A stretch of DNA of 64,000 bases, taken from the NCBI RefSeq assembly GCF_049059935.1, contig NZ_JBMGQR010000008.1:37429-101428 (forward strand), in the 5' to 3' direction. Origin of the DNA: JAURVT01 sp049059935. Its GTDB lineage: Bacteria > Actinomycetota > Actinomycetes > Propionibacteriales > Nocardioidaceae. Shown in pieces: positions 55,519-64,000 of the stretch. The translations under genes were made by a program, and so were the position numbers. Each line of letters begins with the position of its first letter. The stretch's first letter is position 1. The notes beneath the pieces are model-generated. The model ran no database searches and was not told where the DNA came from. It saw only the letters and a program-made list of their open reading frames with translations.

Positions 55519-57281
55519 GGTTCGAGGTCTGGGCACCGCTGGCGCGGGAGTCGGTGGCGCTGCACGTCGCCGACGACGTCGTCGCGATGGAGCGTGCCGA
55601 GGACGGCTGGTGGTCGGTCGAGCACGACGCCACCACCGGCACCCGCTACGCGTTCGCGCTCGACGGCGGGGACGAGGTGTTCGACCCGCGCGCCCGTCGT
55701 CTGCCCGACGGCCCCGCCGGACGCGCGGAGGTCGTCGACCTCACGACGTACGACTGGCAGGACCACCAGTGGCGCGGCGTCCCGCTGCCCGGCTCGGTGG
55801 TCTACGAGATGCACGTCGGCACCTTCACCGACGCCGGCACCCTCGACGCCGCGATCGAGCGGCTCGACCACCTGGTCGCGCTCGGCGTCGACCTGGTCGA
55901 GGTGATGCCGATCGCGACCTTCCCCGGCCGTCACGGCTGGGGCTACGACGGCGTGGGCCTGTACGCGGTGCACGAGCCGTACGGCGGTCCCGAGGCGTTC
56001 TGCCGCTTCGTCGACGCGTGCCACGCCCGCGGGCTGGGCGTCGTGCTCGACGTGGTCTACAACCACCTCGGCCCGAGCGGCAACCGCCTGCACGAGCTGG
56101 GCCCGTACTTCACCGACGCCTACGGCACCCCGTGGGGCCAGGCGCTGAACCTCGACGGCGAGGACAGCGACGAGGTGCGCCGCTTCGTCATCGAGAACGC
56201 GCTGATGTGGCTCGACGACTTCCACGTCGACGGCCTGCGCCTCGACGCCGTCCACGCCCTGTTCGACCAGCGCGCGATCCCCATGCTCGAGGAGCTCGGT
56301 GCCCGGGTGGGCTCGCTGTCGGCGCGCCTCGGCCGTCCGCTGTCGCTGATCGCCGAGTCCGATCGCAACGACCCCCTCACCGTCACCCCCCGCGAGGGCG
56401 GCGGCATGGGGCTCGACGCGCAGTGGGCCGACGACGTCCACCACGCGCTGCACGTCGTCCTCACCGGCGAGACGCAGGGCTACTACGCCGACTTCGCCGA
56501 GCCGGGCGTGCTCACCAAGGTGCTGGAGTCGGTGTTCCTGCACGACGGCACGTACTCGACGTTCCGGCGCCGCACCCACGGCCGTCCGGTCGATCGCGCG
56601 CTCACGCCGGGCTCGCGCTTCGTCGCGTCGTTGCAGACCCACGACCAGGTGGGCAACCGCGCGACCGGCGACCGCATCTCGGCCACGCTGAGCCCGGGCC
56701 TGCTGGCCTGCGGCGCCGCGCTGCTGCTCACCGCCGCCACCACGCCGATGCTCTTCATGGGCGAGGAGTGGGGCGCGTCCACGCCCTGGCAGTACTTCAC
56801 CGACCACACCGACCCCGAGATCGCCGAGGCCGTCCGCAAGGGCCGACGCGGCGAGTTCGCGTCGCACGGGTGGGACGCCGAGGACGTGCCCGACCCGCAG
56901 TCCGAGCAGACGGTGGTCGACTCGCGCCTGGACTGGGACGAGGTGTCCTCCGAGCCGCACGCCGCGGTGCTCGCCTTCTACACCGAGCTGATCGCGCTGC
57001 GTCGCCGCAGCGCCGACCTCGGCGACCCGAGCCTGGACCGCGTCGTCGTCGAGCACGACGAGGACGCGCGCACGGTCGTCGTCCACCGGGGCGACGCGGT
57101 CGTGGCCGTCAACCTCGGCTCCGCGCCGGCCACGCTCGCCGTCGGCGCGATCGAGGGGCGGGAGAACGAGGTGCGCGAGCGCGCCGTCGTCCTCGCCTGG
57201 GACGCCGACGGCACGGGCTGGGACGGCTCGTCGGTGACGCTGCCGCCGGAGTCGGCGGCGGTCCTCACGCCGGTCGACTGA
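55515..57281 (+). CDS. treZ: Maltooligosyl trehalose trehalohydrolase
   Basis: 588 residues. Releases trehalose from the TreY product. N-terminal CBM48 (FEVWAPLARESVALHV), YEMHVGTFTDAGT, DVVYNHLGPSGN, DGLRLDAVHA, LIAESDRND and the HDQVGNRATGDR segment. GTG start overlaps the treY stop by 4 bp. Last enzyme of the operon. Confidence 0.96.
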   Translation: MRFEVWAPLARESVALHVADDVVAMERAEDGWWSVEHDATTGTRYAFALDGGDEVFDPRARRLPDGPAGRAEVVDLTTYDWQDHQWRGVPLPGSVVYEMHVGTFTDAGTLDAAIERLDHLVALGVDLVEVMPIATFPGRHGWGYDGVGLYAVHEPYGGPEAFCRFVDACHARGLGVVLDVVYNHLGPSGNRLHELGPYFTDAYGTPWGQALNLDGEDSDEVRRFVIENALMWLDDFHVDGLRLDAVHALFDQRAIPMLEELGARVGSLSARLGRPLSLIAESDRNDPLTVTPREGGGMGLDAQWADDVHHALHVVLTGETQGYYADFAEPGVLTKVLESVFLHDGTYSTFRRRTHGRPVDRALTPGSRFVASLQTHDQVGNRATGDRISATLSPGLLACGAALLLTAATTPMLFMGEEWGASTPWQYFTDHTDPEIAEAVRKGRRGEFASHGWDAEDVPDPQSEQTVVDSRLDWDEVSSEPHAAVLAFYTELIALRRRSADLGDPSLDRVVVEHDEDARTVVVHRGDAVVAVNLGSAPATLAVGAIEGRENEVRERAVVLAWDADGTGWDGSSVTLPPESAAVLTPVD

Positions 57282-57321
57282 CCGATCGGTGGTCGTGGGC
57301 GGCGGTCGATACGGTCGGGGC

Positions 57322-57486
57322 ATGACCGAGACCCCGCAGGACCCCACGCCCGACGAGCACGGCGTCCAGGACGCCCCGTCCGACGGTGCGCCCGTCGACG
57401 ACGTGCAGGAGCCGGGCACCCCGGCGACCGGCCCGGGCACCGAGCCGCAGGAGCCCGCCGGCACGCAGACCCAGGACCCGGCCTGA
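57322..57486 (+). CDS. Small acidic Pro/Thr-rich protein
   Basis: 54 residues, disordered, rich in Pro, Thr, Asp and Glu (TETPQDPTPDEHGVQD). No motif. Coding is supported only by position and GC bias. ATG at 57322 after GGGG; 40 bp after treZ. Confidence 0.5.
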   Translation: MTETPQDPTPDEHGVQDAPSDGAPVDDVQEPGTPATGPGTEPQEPAGTQTQDPA

Positions 57487-57522
57487 CCGTCAGGTCGCGC
57501 CACCCGTAGGAAGGAACGCCAG

Positions 57523-57726
57523 ATGAGCGAGAACCAGTCCGAGGACCGCGGCGTCACCGAGGCCGACATCCAGCGCGCCATGGCCGTCGACTCCCTGCCC
57601 GAGACCACCGAGAACGCCGCCGAGGCGGGCGACTCGACGCAGGTGCAGATGACCGACGGGTCCCTGGTCCCCGAGGAGCAGCTGCGCTCGGCCGAGGACC
57701 TCGAGTCGGAGGACCCGCAGGAGTGA
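57523..57726 (+). CDS. Small acidic hypothetical protein
   Basis: 67 residues, very acidic (SENQSEDRGVTEADIQRAMAVDSLPE...). AGGAAGGA before the ATG is a good ribosome site, and the stop overlaps the next GTG by 4 bp. Unknown function. Confidence 0.75.
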   Translation: MSENQSEDRGVTEADIQRAMAVDSLPETTENAAEAGDSTQVQMTDGSLVPEEQLRSAEDLESEDPQE

Positions 57727-58817
57727 GCCCCGGCTTCACCCTCACCGCCGAGCCGCCCCGCACGCCCACCCTGGCGCGTCTGCTGGGGCGGCTCGGTCGC
57801 GTGGGGCTCGGCGGCGTGCTGGCCGACCTCGACCGTGACGCCGTGCCGTGCGAGGTGCCGGGCGAGGCGGCCGTCGAGGGGTTCACCTGGCAGGACGGCG
57901 ACAACGACGACCCGCGCTGGTACCCGCAGGGCGTGACCGTCCCGGTGACCGACGACGACCGGTCCGTGCTCCTCGTCAGCTGGTACGCCCACCGCGACCG
58001 CTGGGGACGCACACCCGGGTCGCGCATCACCGTGGTCGACCGCACCGACGCCGCCCGTCCGCGCTACCGCCACGTGCTCCTCGTCGACACCGGCTCGAGG
58101 TTCGGACGGCTGCGCCTGCGGCGCGTGCCCGTCCACGCGGGCGGCATCAGCGTGCACGGCCGGATGCTGCACGTCGCCGACACCCACGCCGGCGTGCGCG
58201 TGTTCGACCTGGACGACGTCGTGCGCATCCCCCGCCGCACCGTCGACGCCCTGCTCCCCTGGGCCGGCGCCGGCACCCGCACGATCGGCCACCGCCTGCT
58301 CGGCGGGTTCACCGCGTACGGCTACACCTACGTGCTGCCGCAGACCGGCTCGTTCCGCGCCTCGCGTCCGTCGGGAGCGAGGTCGCTGCGCTACTCCTTC
58401 CTCACCGCCGGCCCCGTCGACGGCCAGGACCAGCTGGTGGTGGGCGAGTACGGCCGCAAGGGTCAGACGTCACGGCTCGTCCAGTACCCGTTCGACGCCT
58501 CCACGCACCTGCCGCGCACCGACGACGGCAGGTGCGAGCCGCTCGCCCTCCACGAGGACCAGCCGCCGCGGATGCAGGGCGTGGCGGTGGCCCAGGGACG
58601 CTGGTTCGTCACCGCGAGCGCCGGCGAGGGCAACCCCGGCGACCTGTGGGTCGGCGAGCCCGGCGCGTTCCACCGCCACCGCGGCGTCCTGCCCACCGGT
58701 CCCGAGGACCTCGACACCTCCCCCGACGGCACCCGCGTCTGGTGCGCCACCGAGTGGCCCGGCCGGCGCTGGGTGTTCTGCCTCGACCCGTCGGCGTGGG
58801 CGGGCACGCCGGGCTGA
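57723..58817 (+). CDS. Unrecognised 364-residue protein, beta-propeller-like
   Basis: 364 residues, no signal or membrane helix. Repeated strands with HGRMLHVADTHAGVRVFDLDDVVRIP, and GEGNPGDLWVG, DLDTSPDGTRVWCATEW suggest a propeller-like fold reading a surface or ligand. No enzyme motif seen. Translationally coupled to the small acidic gene; a hairpin follows. Confidence 0.78.
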   Translation: MSPGFTLTAEPPRTPTLARLLGRLGRVGLGGVLADLDRDAVPCEVPGEAAVEGFTWQDGDNDDPRWYPQGVTVPVTDDDRSVLLVSWYAHRDRWGRTPGSRITVVDRTDAARPRYRHVLLVDTGSRFGRLRLRRVPVHAGGISVHGRMLHVADTHAGVRVFDLDDVVRIPRRTVDALLPWAGAGTRTIGHRLLGGFTAYGYTYVLPQTGSFRASRPSGARSLRYSFLTAGPVDGQDQLVVGEYGRKGQTSRLVQYPFDASTHLPRTDDGRCEPLALHEDQPPRMQGVAVAQGRWFVTASAGEGNPGDLWVGEPGAFHRHRGVLPTGPEDLDTSPDGTRVWCATEWPGRRWVFCLDPSAWAGTPG

Positions 58818-58818
58818 T

Positions 58819-58844
58819 CGATTACCAGGAGACCCTGGTAATCG
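58819..58844. terminator. 11-bp perfect hairpin
   Basis: CGATTACCAGG (58819-58829), loop AGAC, CCTGGTAATCG (58834-58844), 2 bp after the stop of the propeller-like gene. Another small hairpin CCACGG...CCGTGG (58853-58872) follows. Confidence 0.75.
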
Positions 58845-58902
58845 GACGCGGACCACGGAGAATCTGCCGTGGTTCGCGACCGCTCACCGTGGTTCGTCCG
58901 GC

Positions 58903-59592
58903 TCAGAGCCGCGCGAGCGCGAACGACGTCGCCTCGCCGTCGTAGCGGGCGAAGTAGCCGCTGTGCACGGGGACGTCGCTGTCGCCGGCCTGGCAGTAGC
59001 GGTCACCGGTGTCGCAGTACGACGCGATGCGGGTCGCGAACCCGGACAGGTCCCCGGACGGACGCACGAAGATCCCGTTCTTGGACGTGTGGGTGCCGCG
59101 CGTGAACGCCTCGGCCGCGCGGAACGACGGGTCGCCGTAGAACACCACGGCCTTGACGTTGCGGGCCGCGGCCGCGGACAGCTGGGTGCCGCGGGCGTCG
59201 AGCGCGTCGCCGAGGGCGTGGGCACCCTGCGACCAGCCCACGAGCACGGTGCGGGTGGACGGGCAGCGCTCGGCCAGTCCCTCCAGCACCTCGCGCGTCT
59301 CGGTGGAGCCGGCATTGACGCTCGCGATGTAGTTGAGGTTGGCCGGGTAGTCGAGCGCCTGCGTGCGGACGGTGGCCGCCGAGCCGTTCGCGATGCTGCC
59401 CGCGAGGCTCCCGATCCGTCCCGTTCCGGCCGCCTCCCCCGTGCCACGGGCGGCGAGGACGACGACGCTCGCGCAGTCGTCGGACGATGGCACGGCCGAC
59501 GCCGGCGCGGCGAGCAGGGTGGTGGGGACGGCCGCGGCGACGGCGGCGAGGGCGAGGGCGAGGGTCTTCAGACCGGTGAGGTGGGTGCGCAT
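58903..59592 (-). CDS. Secreted cutinase family serine esterase
   Basis: 229 residues. Sec signal (LALALAAVAAAVPTTLLAAPASA). Cutinase landmarks DDCASVVVLAARGTGE and the nucleophile GWSQGAH, then YGDPSF and CDTGDRYCQ with the catalytic Asp and following His in VPVHSGYF. Conserved Cys pairs. Hydrolyses lipid or polyester esters outside the cell. ATG at 59592. Confidence 0.93.
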   Translation of the reverse strand: MRTHLTGLKTLALALAAVAAAVPTTLLAAPASAVPSSDDCASVVVLAARGTGEAAGTGRIGSLAGSIANGSAATVRTQALDYPANLNYIASVNAGSTETREVLEGLAERCPSTRTVLVGWSQGAHALGDALDARGTQLSAAAARNVKAVVFYGDPSFRAAEAFTRGTHTSKNGIFVRPSGDLSGFATRIASYCDTGDRYCQAGDSDVPVHSGYFARYDGEATSFALARL

Positions 59593-59685
59593 GGCCGCTG
59601 GATACCCGCCCGCCGAACCGGACAAACCCACGCCACGGTGAACGGTGGCCGACCATCCGCCCCCGCGCCCGCCCCGCCCCGCCCC

Positions 59686-59767
59686 GCCGAGTGGCGCAAG
59701 TTCGGGGTGCTCGGCGCGTGTCGACCCCGACCTTGCGCCGCTCGGCACGGGTTTTGCGCCACTCGGC
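59686..59767. repeat. Three-copy GCCGAGYGGCGCAA repeat forming a large hairpin
   Basis: Direct copy at 59686-59700, inverted copies at 59732-59746 and 59754-59767. 59686-59708 pairs with 59724-59746 over 23 bases with two mismatches. Follows the kinase gene on the minus strand, where it may terminate transcription. Confidence 0.7.
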
Positions 59768-59804
59768 GTGCCTGTTGGGGTGGGCGGGCGGGAGGGAGGG
59801 GCGG

Positions 59805-60308
59805 TCAGACGGCGGCGCGGACGGCCGCGGCGAGGGCGACGACGTCGAGCGGGCGGGTGGTGTCGACCTCGACCACCGGGCAGAACCCCAACGGCTCGGA
59901 CGGGCTCCCCCACAGCTCGGACTCCTCGCGCAGGTCGTCCAGGTGCCCGGGGTGACGACCGGCTGCCCGAGTCCGGTACCGCGCACGGACGACCTCGAGC
60001 GGCGCGACGCAGTGCACCTCCACCAACGGCCCGGGCAGTGCGCGGACGGCGGGCAGGGCGTCGTCGAGGAAGGTGCTGTCGAGCACGGCTCCCGGGCTCC
60101 GACGCGCGACGGCCAGCTGGGCCGCGACGGCCGCGCGTCCCAGGCGCTGCGACTCGGCCACCGTCACGGGTCGTCCGAGGACGTCGACGAGTGCCTCCTT
60201 GACCTCGTCCTTGGCGACCAGCGCCAGTCCGAGCTCGGTGGCGAGCGCCTCGGCCACCGCGCTCTTGCCCGATGCCGGCCAGCCGTGGACGAGCACGAAC
60301 AGGTGCAC
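59805..60308 (-). CDS. P-loop AAA-type kinase, small-molecule kinase like
   Basis: 167 residues. GWPASGKS at 9-16 is Walker A, KDEVKEALVD follows, DSTFLDDAL near the middle is the second conserved Asp strand, and RAAGRHPGH the lid region. Resembles chloramphenicol- or zeta-type kinases, but no toxin partner is present. GTG at 60308, 2 bp after the lipase stop. Confidence 0.75.
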   Translation of the reverse strand: MHLFVLVHGWPASGKSAVAEALATELGLALVAKDEVKEALVDVLGRPVTVAESQRLGRAAVAAQLAVARRSPGAVLDSTFLDDALPAVRALPGPLVEVHCVAPLEVVRARYRTRAAGRHPGHLDDLREESELWGSPSEPLGFCPVVEVDTTRPLDVVALAAAVRAAV

Positions 60309-60310
60309 GA

Positions 60311-61246
60311 TCAGGCGGGCTCGCTCGAGATCACCGGCGGCACGAAGGTGCAGCTCGGCGCCTGCGCCGTCGACGGGTCGAGGGCGTTGCGCACGAGGCG
60401 GATCGCGATCGGGTCGTAGGCGATGCCGAGGTGGTCGGTCGCGTCGAGCGGGCACACGTCCTGAAGCAGCACGTTGTCGACGCGGTCGCCGTCGAGGAAC
60501 GCGTTCGAGAACGGCGTGACGACCTCGTCGAACTTCGTCTGGATCACGGTGTAGTCGACGCCCGGCACCGTGTCGCCGCCGGCGTCCAGGGCCCGGTTGA
60601 ACGCCGAGCCCTGGGTCTGCTGCACGCACGCCTCGCACGCCAGGCCCACCGCCCGTGCACCGCCGGGCAGCGCGACGATGCTCGTCAGCAGGCCGAAGAC
60701 GGTCGTGCCGTGGTTCGACGGGCTGAGGCCGACGAGCCGTCCGACGTGCTCGGCTCCCCCGAGGTTCTTCAGGTAGTACCGCGGCATCATCCCGCCCTGC
60801 GAGTGCCCGACGACGTCGACCTTCTGCGCCCCGGTGGCCGCGAGCACCTCGTCGACGAACGTGTCCAGCTCGCGGGCCGACGCGGGGATGTCGGTGAGCC
60901 CGCGGAACGCCGTGCCCGCCTGGCCGCCGTAGTTCAGCGAGAACAGGCAGTAGCCGTCGGCCTTCAGCGCCGGCGCCAGCTCGGCCCAGTTGTCGTAGGC
61001 GTTCTCGAAGGTGCCGTGCACGAGCACGACCGGACGCGGGTGCGCGTCGGTCGGCCTGCAGGCGAAGTCGTTGGTGCCGGGCGCGGTGGCGCCGGGGTGG
61101 GCGAGGCTGTGCAGCAGCGCCGCCGGGAACGTGGTCCGCGCCGGCCCCTCGGGGCCTGGCGGCGTCTCGGCCGTGGCCGCCGGGGCGGTGACGAGCGCGC
61201 CGAGCAGCAGGGCGGCGGTGGAGGCGAGGACGGCGAGGCGACGCAT
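60311..61246 (-). CDS. Secreted triacylglycerol lipase/esterase
   Basis: 311 residues. Sec signal (LAVLASTAALLLGALVTAPAATA). VVLVHGTFENAYDNW (oxyanion), nucleophile GHSQGGM, and late DHLGIAYDP (His) give the lipase triad. Two Cys pairs, typical of actinobacterial secreted lipases. ATG at 61246. Operon with the kinase. Confidence 0.93.
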   Translation of the reverse strand: MRRLAVLASTAALLLGALVTAPAATAETPPGPEGPARTTFPAALLHSLAHPGATAPGTNDFACRPTDAHPRPVVLVHGTFENAYDNWAELAPALKADGYCLFSLNYGGQAGTAFRGLTDIPASARELDTFVDEVLAATGAQKVDVVGHSQGGMMPRYYLKNLGGAEHVGRLVGLSPSNHGTTVFGLLTSIVALPGGARAVGLACEACVQQTQGSAFNRALDAGGDTVPGVDYTVIQTKFDEVVTPFSNAFLDGDRVDNVLLQDVCPLDATDHLGIAYDPIAIRLVRNALDPSTAQAPSCTFVPPVISSEPA

Positions 61247-61340
61247 GACGCTCGTACTACCCGTGCGTAACCCGCTCCAAACCAGCCGGGCCCCGGACGG
61301 GGTGGCAGGACCTGGCACCTCTGGCTGCGGCAGGTGAGCG

Positions 61341-63218
61341 TCAGGCGCGCCTGGTGCGCAGCCCGGACGCACGGACGATCGGGCGCTCGACGGCGGTGGC
61401 GACGGCGTCGGGCGTGCCGATCACCCGCACGTGCTTCTGCGCGCGAGTGACCGCCGTGTAGAGCAGCTCGCGGGTCAGCAGGGGCGAGTCGGGGGTGGGC
61501 AGCACGAGCGTCACCTGCTCGAACTGGCCGCCCTGGCTGCTGTGCACCGAGCTGGCGTGCACGGTGCGGACGTCGGACAGCCGGCTGGTGGGCACCAGGA
61601 CGAACCCGCCGTCGCGGCGGAACGCCGACACCACCCGGCCCTCGTGCTCGACGACGACGCCGGTGTCGCCGTTGTACAGGCGCAGCTGGTAGTCGTTCGA
61701 GGTGACGATCAGCGGGCGGCCGACGTACCAGTAGCCGTCGCGCGCGTAGCCCGGCAGCGCCTCGGCGAGCCACTGCTCCACCTGGCCCGTCCAGTGCGAG
61801 ACGCCCCACGGGCCGTCGCGGTGCGCGCACAGCAGGCGGTGCCGACCGAGCGCGGCCAGTGCCGTGGTGGCGTCGCCGACGCGCGCGGCGGCGAGGAGGT
61901 CGCGGTTGGCGCCGACGACGTCGCGGTGCAGGTCGTCGGTGGCCTCGGCCGACGCGGGGTCGAGCAGCTCCACCTCGTCGTCGCCGCGGTCGAGGGCCGC
62001 GAGGGCGCCGTCGACGTCGCCGAGCCGGATGGCCGTGGCGAGGTCGAGGATCGTTCCGGAGTGCCGGTGGACGGTGGACAGACGCACCACGCCGGACGAG
62101 ATCGCGGTGGAGCGCTCGGCGTCGTCGAGGCCGGCGATGTCGGCGGCGACCAGGGCGTCGAGACCGGCCGGCGGAGCGGCGTCGGGCGGGGCTGGGCGCT
62201 GCACGAGGTCGCCCAGGACGGCGCCGGCGTCGACCGACGCGAGCTGGTCGGGGTCGCCGACAAGCACCAGGCGGGTACTGGGACGCAGTGCGTCGACGAG
62301 CCGCGACATCATCGTGAGCGCCACCATGGACGCCTCGTCGACCACGACGAGGTCGAACGGCAGCGGGTTGTCGTGGTCGTGCCGGAACCGGGTGCGCGCG
62401 CCCGGCCGCCACCCCAGCAGCCGGTGCAGGGTGGACGCGCTCAGCCCGGCGAGGTGGGCGGCGTCCTGCTCGGGCAGCTGCTCGGCCTGGTAGGCCACCG
62501 ACTCCTGCAGCCGGGCGGCGGCGCTGGCGGTGGGCGCGGCGAGCGCGACCCGCAGCGGCACCTCGGCCTGGTCCTGCAGCAGCGCGACGAGCCGCGCGAC
62601 GGTGGTGGTCTTGCCGGTGCCCGGGCCGCCGGCCAGCACGCTGACCCAGCGGTGCGCGGCCACCACCGCGGCGAGCCGCTGGCGGTCGGGGGCCTGCGTG
62701 TCGAACAGCCGGTCGCGGGCCTCGGCGAGCCGGGCGGCGTCGACCGCGGGCGGCTCGCGCAGGGCGGCGGAGTCGACGGCGTCGGCGATCACGTGCTCCT
62801 GGCGCCAGTACCGGTCGAGGTAGAGGGCGCCGCCGACGAGACGCAGCGGACGGTCGGCAGGGCCGTCGAGGCCGTCTGCCACCAGGACGCTGGCGCGCAG
62901 GGCGGCGAGCCACGCGTCGACGTCGGGCCACGGGAGGTCGTCGGTGGCGGTGCCGGACGCGGTGCCGTCGACCTCGTCGACCACCGTCACCTCCTGCGCC
63001 GTGGACAGCTCGAGGCACACCGACCCGTGGCGCACCGCCCGCACGGCGAGCGCGACGGCGAGCAGCACCGCCTCGTCGGTCTCGGGTCCGAGCCGTTCGA
63101 GACGCCGGGCGACGTGGACGTCGGCCGCTTCGAGCACGCCGGCGTCGTTGAAGGTGGCCAGGACGCCGGTGGCTCCGCGGGCGCGGTGGACGTGGTGCGG
63201 GTCGTCGAGCAGGCTCAT
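61341..63218 (-). CDS. recD: RecBCD exonuclease V subunit RecD
   Basis: 625 residues, SF1B 5'-3' helicase. N-terminal RecD domain, Walker A GGPGTGKT at 197-204, VVVDEAS, LVGDPDQLASVDAG, and motif VI region STVHSSQGGQFE / LLYTAVTRAQKHV. ATG overlaps the recB stop by 4 bp. Repairs double-strand breaks. Confidence 0.95.
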   Translation of the reverse strand: MSLLDDPHHVHRARGATGVLATFNDAGVLEAADVHVARRLERLGPETDEAVLLAVALAVRAVRHGSVCLELSTAQEVTVVDEVDGTASGTATDDLPWPDVDAWLAALRASVLVADGLDGPADRPLRLVGGALYLDRYWRQEHVIADAVDSAALREPPAVDAARLAEARDRLFDTQAPDRQRLAAVVAAHRWVSVLAGGPGTGKTTTVARLVALLQDQAEVPLRVALAAPTASAAARLQESVAYQAEQLPEQDAAHLAGLSASTLHRLLGWRPGARTRFRHDHDNPLPFDLVVVDEASMVALTMMSRLVDALRPSTRLVLVGDPDQLASVDAGAVLGDLVQRPAPPDAAPPAGLDALVAADIAGLDDAERSTAISSGVVRLSTVHRHSGTILDLATAIRLGDVDGALAALDRGDDEVELLDPASAEATDDLHRDVVGANRDLLAAARVGDATTALAALGRHRLLCAHRDGPWGVSHWTGQVEQWLAEALPGYARDGYWYVGRPLIVTSNDYQLRLYNGDTGVVVEHEGRVVSAFRRDGGFVLVPTSRLSDVRTVHASSVHSSQGGQFEQVTLVLPTPDSPLLTRELLYTAVTRAQKHVRVIGTPDAVATAVERPIVRASGLRTRRA

Positions 63219-64000
63219 GCGGCACCCCGGTCGAGCAGGTCGGACAGCGCGACGACGAGCGCCGCCGGCGGCTGCCACGAGAACACGCCGCACGGCACGC
63301 CGTCGACGAGCGGGGTGTCCGGGCCGCACATGCCGCGGACGAACAGGTAGAGCACGCCGCCGAGATGCACCGCGGGGTCGTAGCCGGGCTGGCGCCACCG
63401 CAGGAAGCGGTGCAGCGCCACGCAGTACAGCAGCGCCTGCAGCGGGTAGTGGGCGTCGCGCATGGCGCGGGCGGTGGCCTCGGGTCGGTAGTGCCACGAC
63501 GTCAGCGGCTCGTCGCGGTTGCCGACCCAGTTGGTCTTGTAGTCGACGACGAGGTGGCGCGGGGTGCCGGCGTCGTCGCGCACCCGCAGCACGAGGTCGA
63601 TGCTGCCGGTGAGGAAGCCGCGGAGCCGGCGCTCGAGCAGGACGGGCACCTCGAGGTCGTCGGCGTAGCCCGCCATCGGGTCGTCGGCGGGCAGGTGGCG
63701 GCGCAGCAGCTCGGCGATCTGGCCCACGGTCGCCTCGCCCGTGGGCACGTCGCCGCCGACCATCGGCATCTCGAAGCCGAGCTCGTCGAGCCGGTCGGCG
63801 CGGCCGACGTGGGCCAGGCTGAGGCCGGGTGCGAGCGGGCCGAGCGGCGTGGTGATCGGCGCGGCTAGCGACTCGCCGAGCGCCACGGAGCCGACGCCCG
63901 GGAACCGGTCGGCTCCCGCGGCGGCCGCCTCGGCGACGAGGTGGGCGGCGAGGTCGGGCGTGGTGAAGTCGGCGGTCTCGAAGACCTCGTGGACGAGCGT
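63215..64000 (-). CDS. recB: RecB C-terminal nuclease part, start beyond window
   Basis: About 262 visible residues in frame to the window end. Nuclease motif SIDLVLR...LVVDYKTN (Asp, Asp-Tyr-Lys) and HYPLQALLYCVALHRFL (Gln and Tyr) define the RecB nuclease. The start and helicase part are off the edge. Coupled to recD by a 4-bp overlap. Confidence 0.92.
   Translation of the reverse strand, partial: TLVHEVFETADFTTPDLAAHLVAEAAAAGADRFPGVGSVALGESLAAPITTPLGPLAPGLSLAHVGRADRLDELGFEMPMVGGDVPTGEATVGQIAELLRRHLPADDPMAGYADDLEVPVLLERRLRGFLTGSIDLVLRVRDDAGTPRHLVVDYKTNWVGNRDEPLTSWHYRPEATARAMRDAHYPLQALLYCVALHRFLRWRQPGYDPAVHLGGVLYLFVRGMCGPDTPLVDGVPCGVFSWQPPAALVVALSDLLDRGAA

Overview
The window is chromosomal DNA of a high-GC actinobacterium. 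Markers are a fused KGD-type 2-oxoglutarate decarboxylase, WhiB1, the SigR/RsrA pair, PdtaS, ribosomal protein bL37, DUF6104 and frequent GTG starts with 4-bp gene overlaps. Gene content best fits Nocardioidaceae (Aeromicrobium/Nocardioides-like), but that placement is inferred from memory of gene neighbourhoods. Coding density is very high. I see no rRNA, transposase, integrase, prophage or CRISPR; there is one tRNA (Arg-CCG).

1-12 kb is mostly metabolism. A minus-strand run holds a receiver protein, argS, lysA, a cell-wall-anchored choice-of-anchor G protein and hom (cut by the window edge). On the plus strand are tRNA-Arg, kgd, DUF6104 and an ABC-type ATPase. 12-17 kb has an alcohol-dehydrogenase-like reductase, a two-subunit periplasmic molybdenum hydroxylase and malic enzyme. 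17-37 kb is a regulatory core: RsbW-like protein with a SigB/SigF-type sigma factor, WhiB1, PdtaS, a DUF3311-MctP carboxylate transporter followed by a ThDP enzyme, GNAT and thioesterase, bL37, SigR/RsrA, SRAP, aroA, rsgA and hisN. Its order recalls the M. tuberculosis whiB1-pdtaS-sigH-aroA-rsgA block. Inside it, a divergent pair consists of a degenerate GGDEF-like protein and an 896-residue membrane protein that fuses an ECF sigma factor to a zinc-finger segment, a membrane helix and an exported Fn3/ricin-like part.

37-49 kb is accessory: an MFS exporter with an ArsR regulator, CBS protein, twin CrcB fluoride channels, ArfB, and then the most interesting locus (42.3-45.8 kb). Two tiny secreted peptides (45 and 50 residues, both ending G-K/R-Y/W-GCC) each lie tail-to-tail with a paralogous HTH-TPR regulator and share a palindromic upstream box. 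This looks like a duplicated export-and-sense peptide signalling module and is too short to appear in standard gene calls.

49-64 kb has a flavin oxidoreductase, the glgX-treY-treZ trehalose operon with two small acidic proteins and an unrecognised protein, a cutinase, a P-loop kinase, a secreted lipase, and the recD-recB helicase-nuclease genes (recB cut by the window edge). Several gene ends carry unusually long near-perfect hairpins without U-tracts, probably terminators and possibly members of dispersed repeat families.
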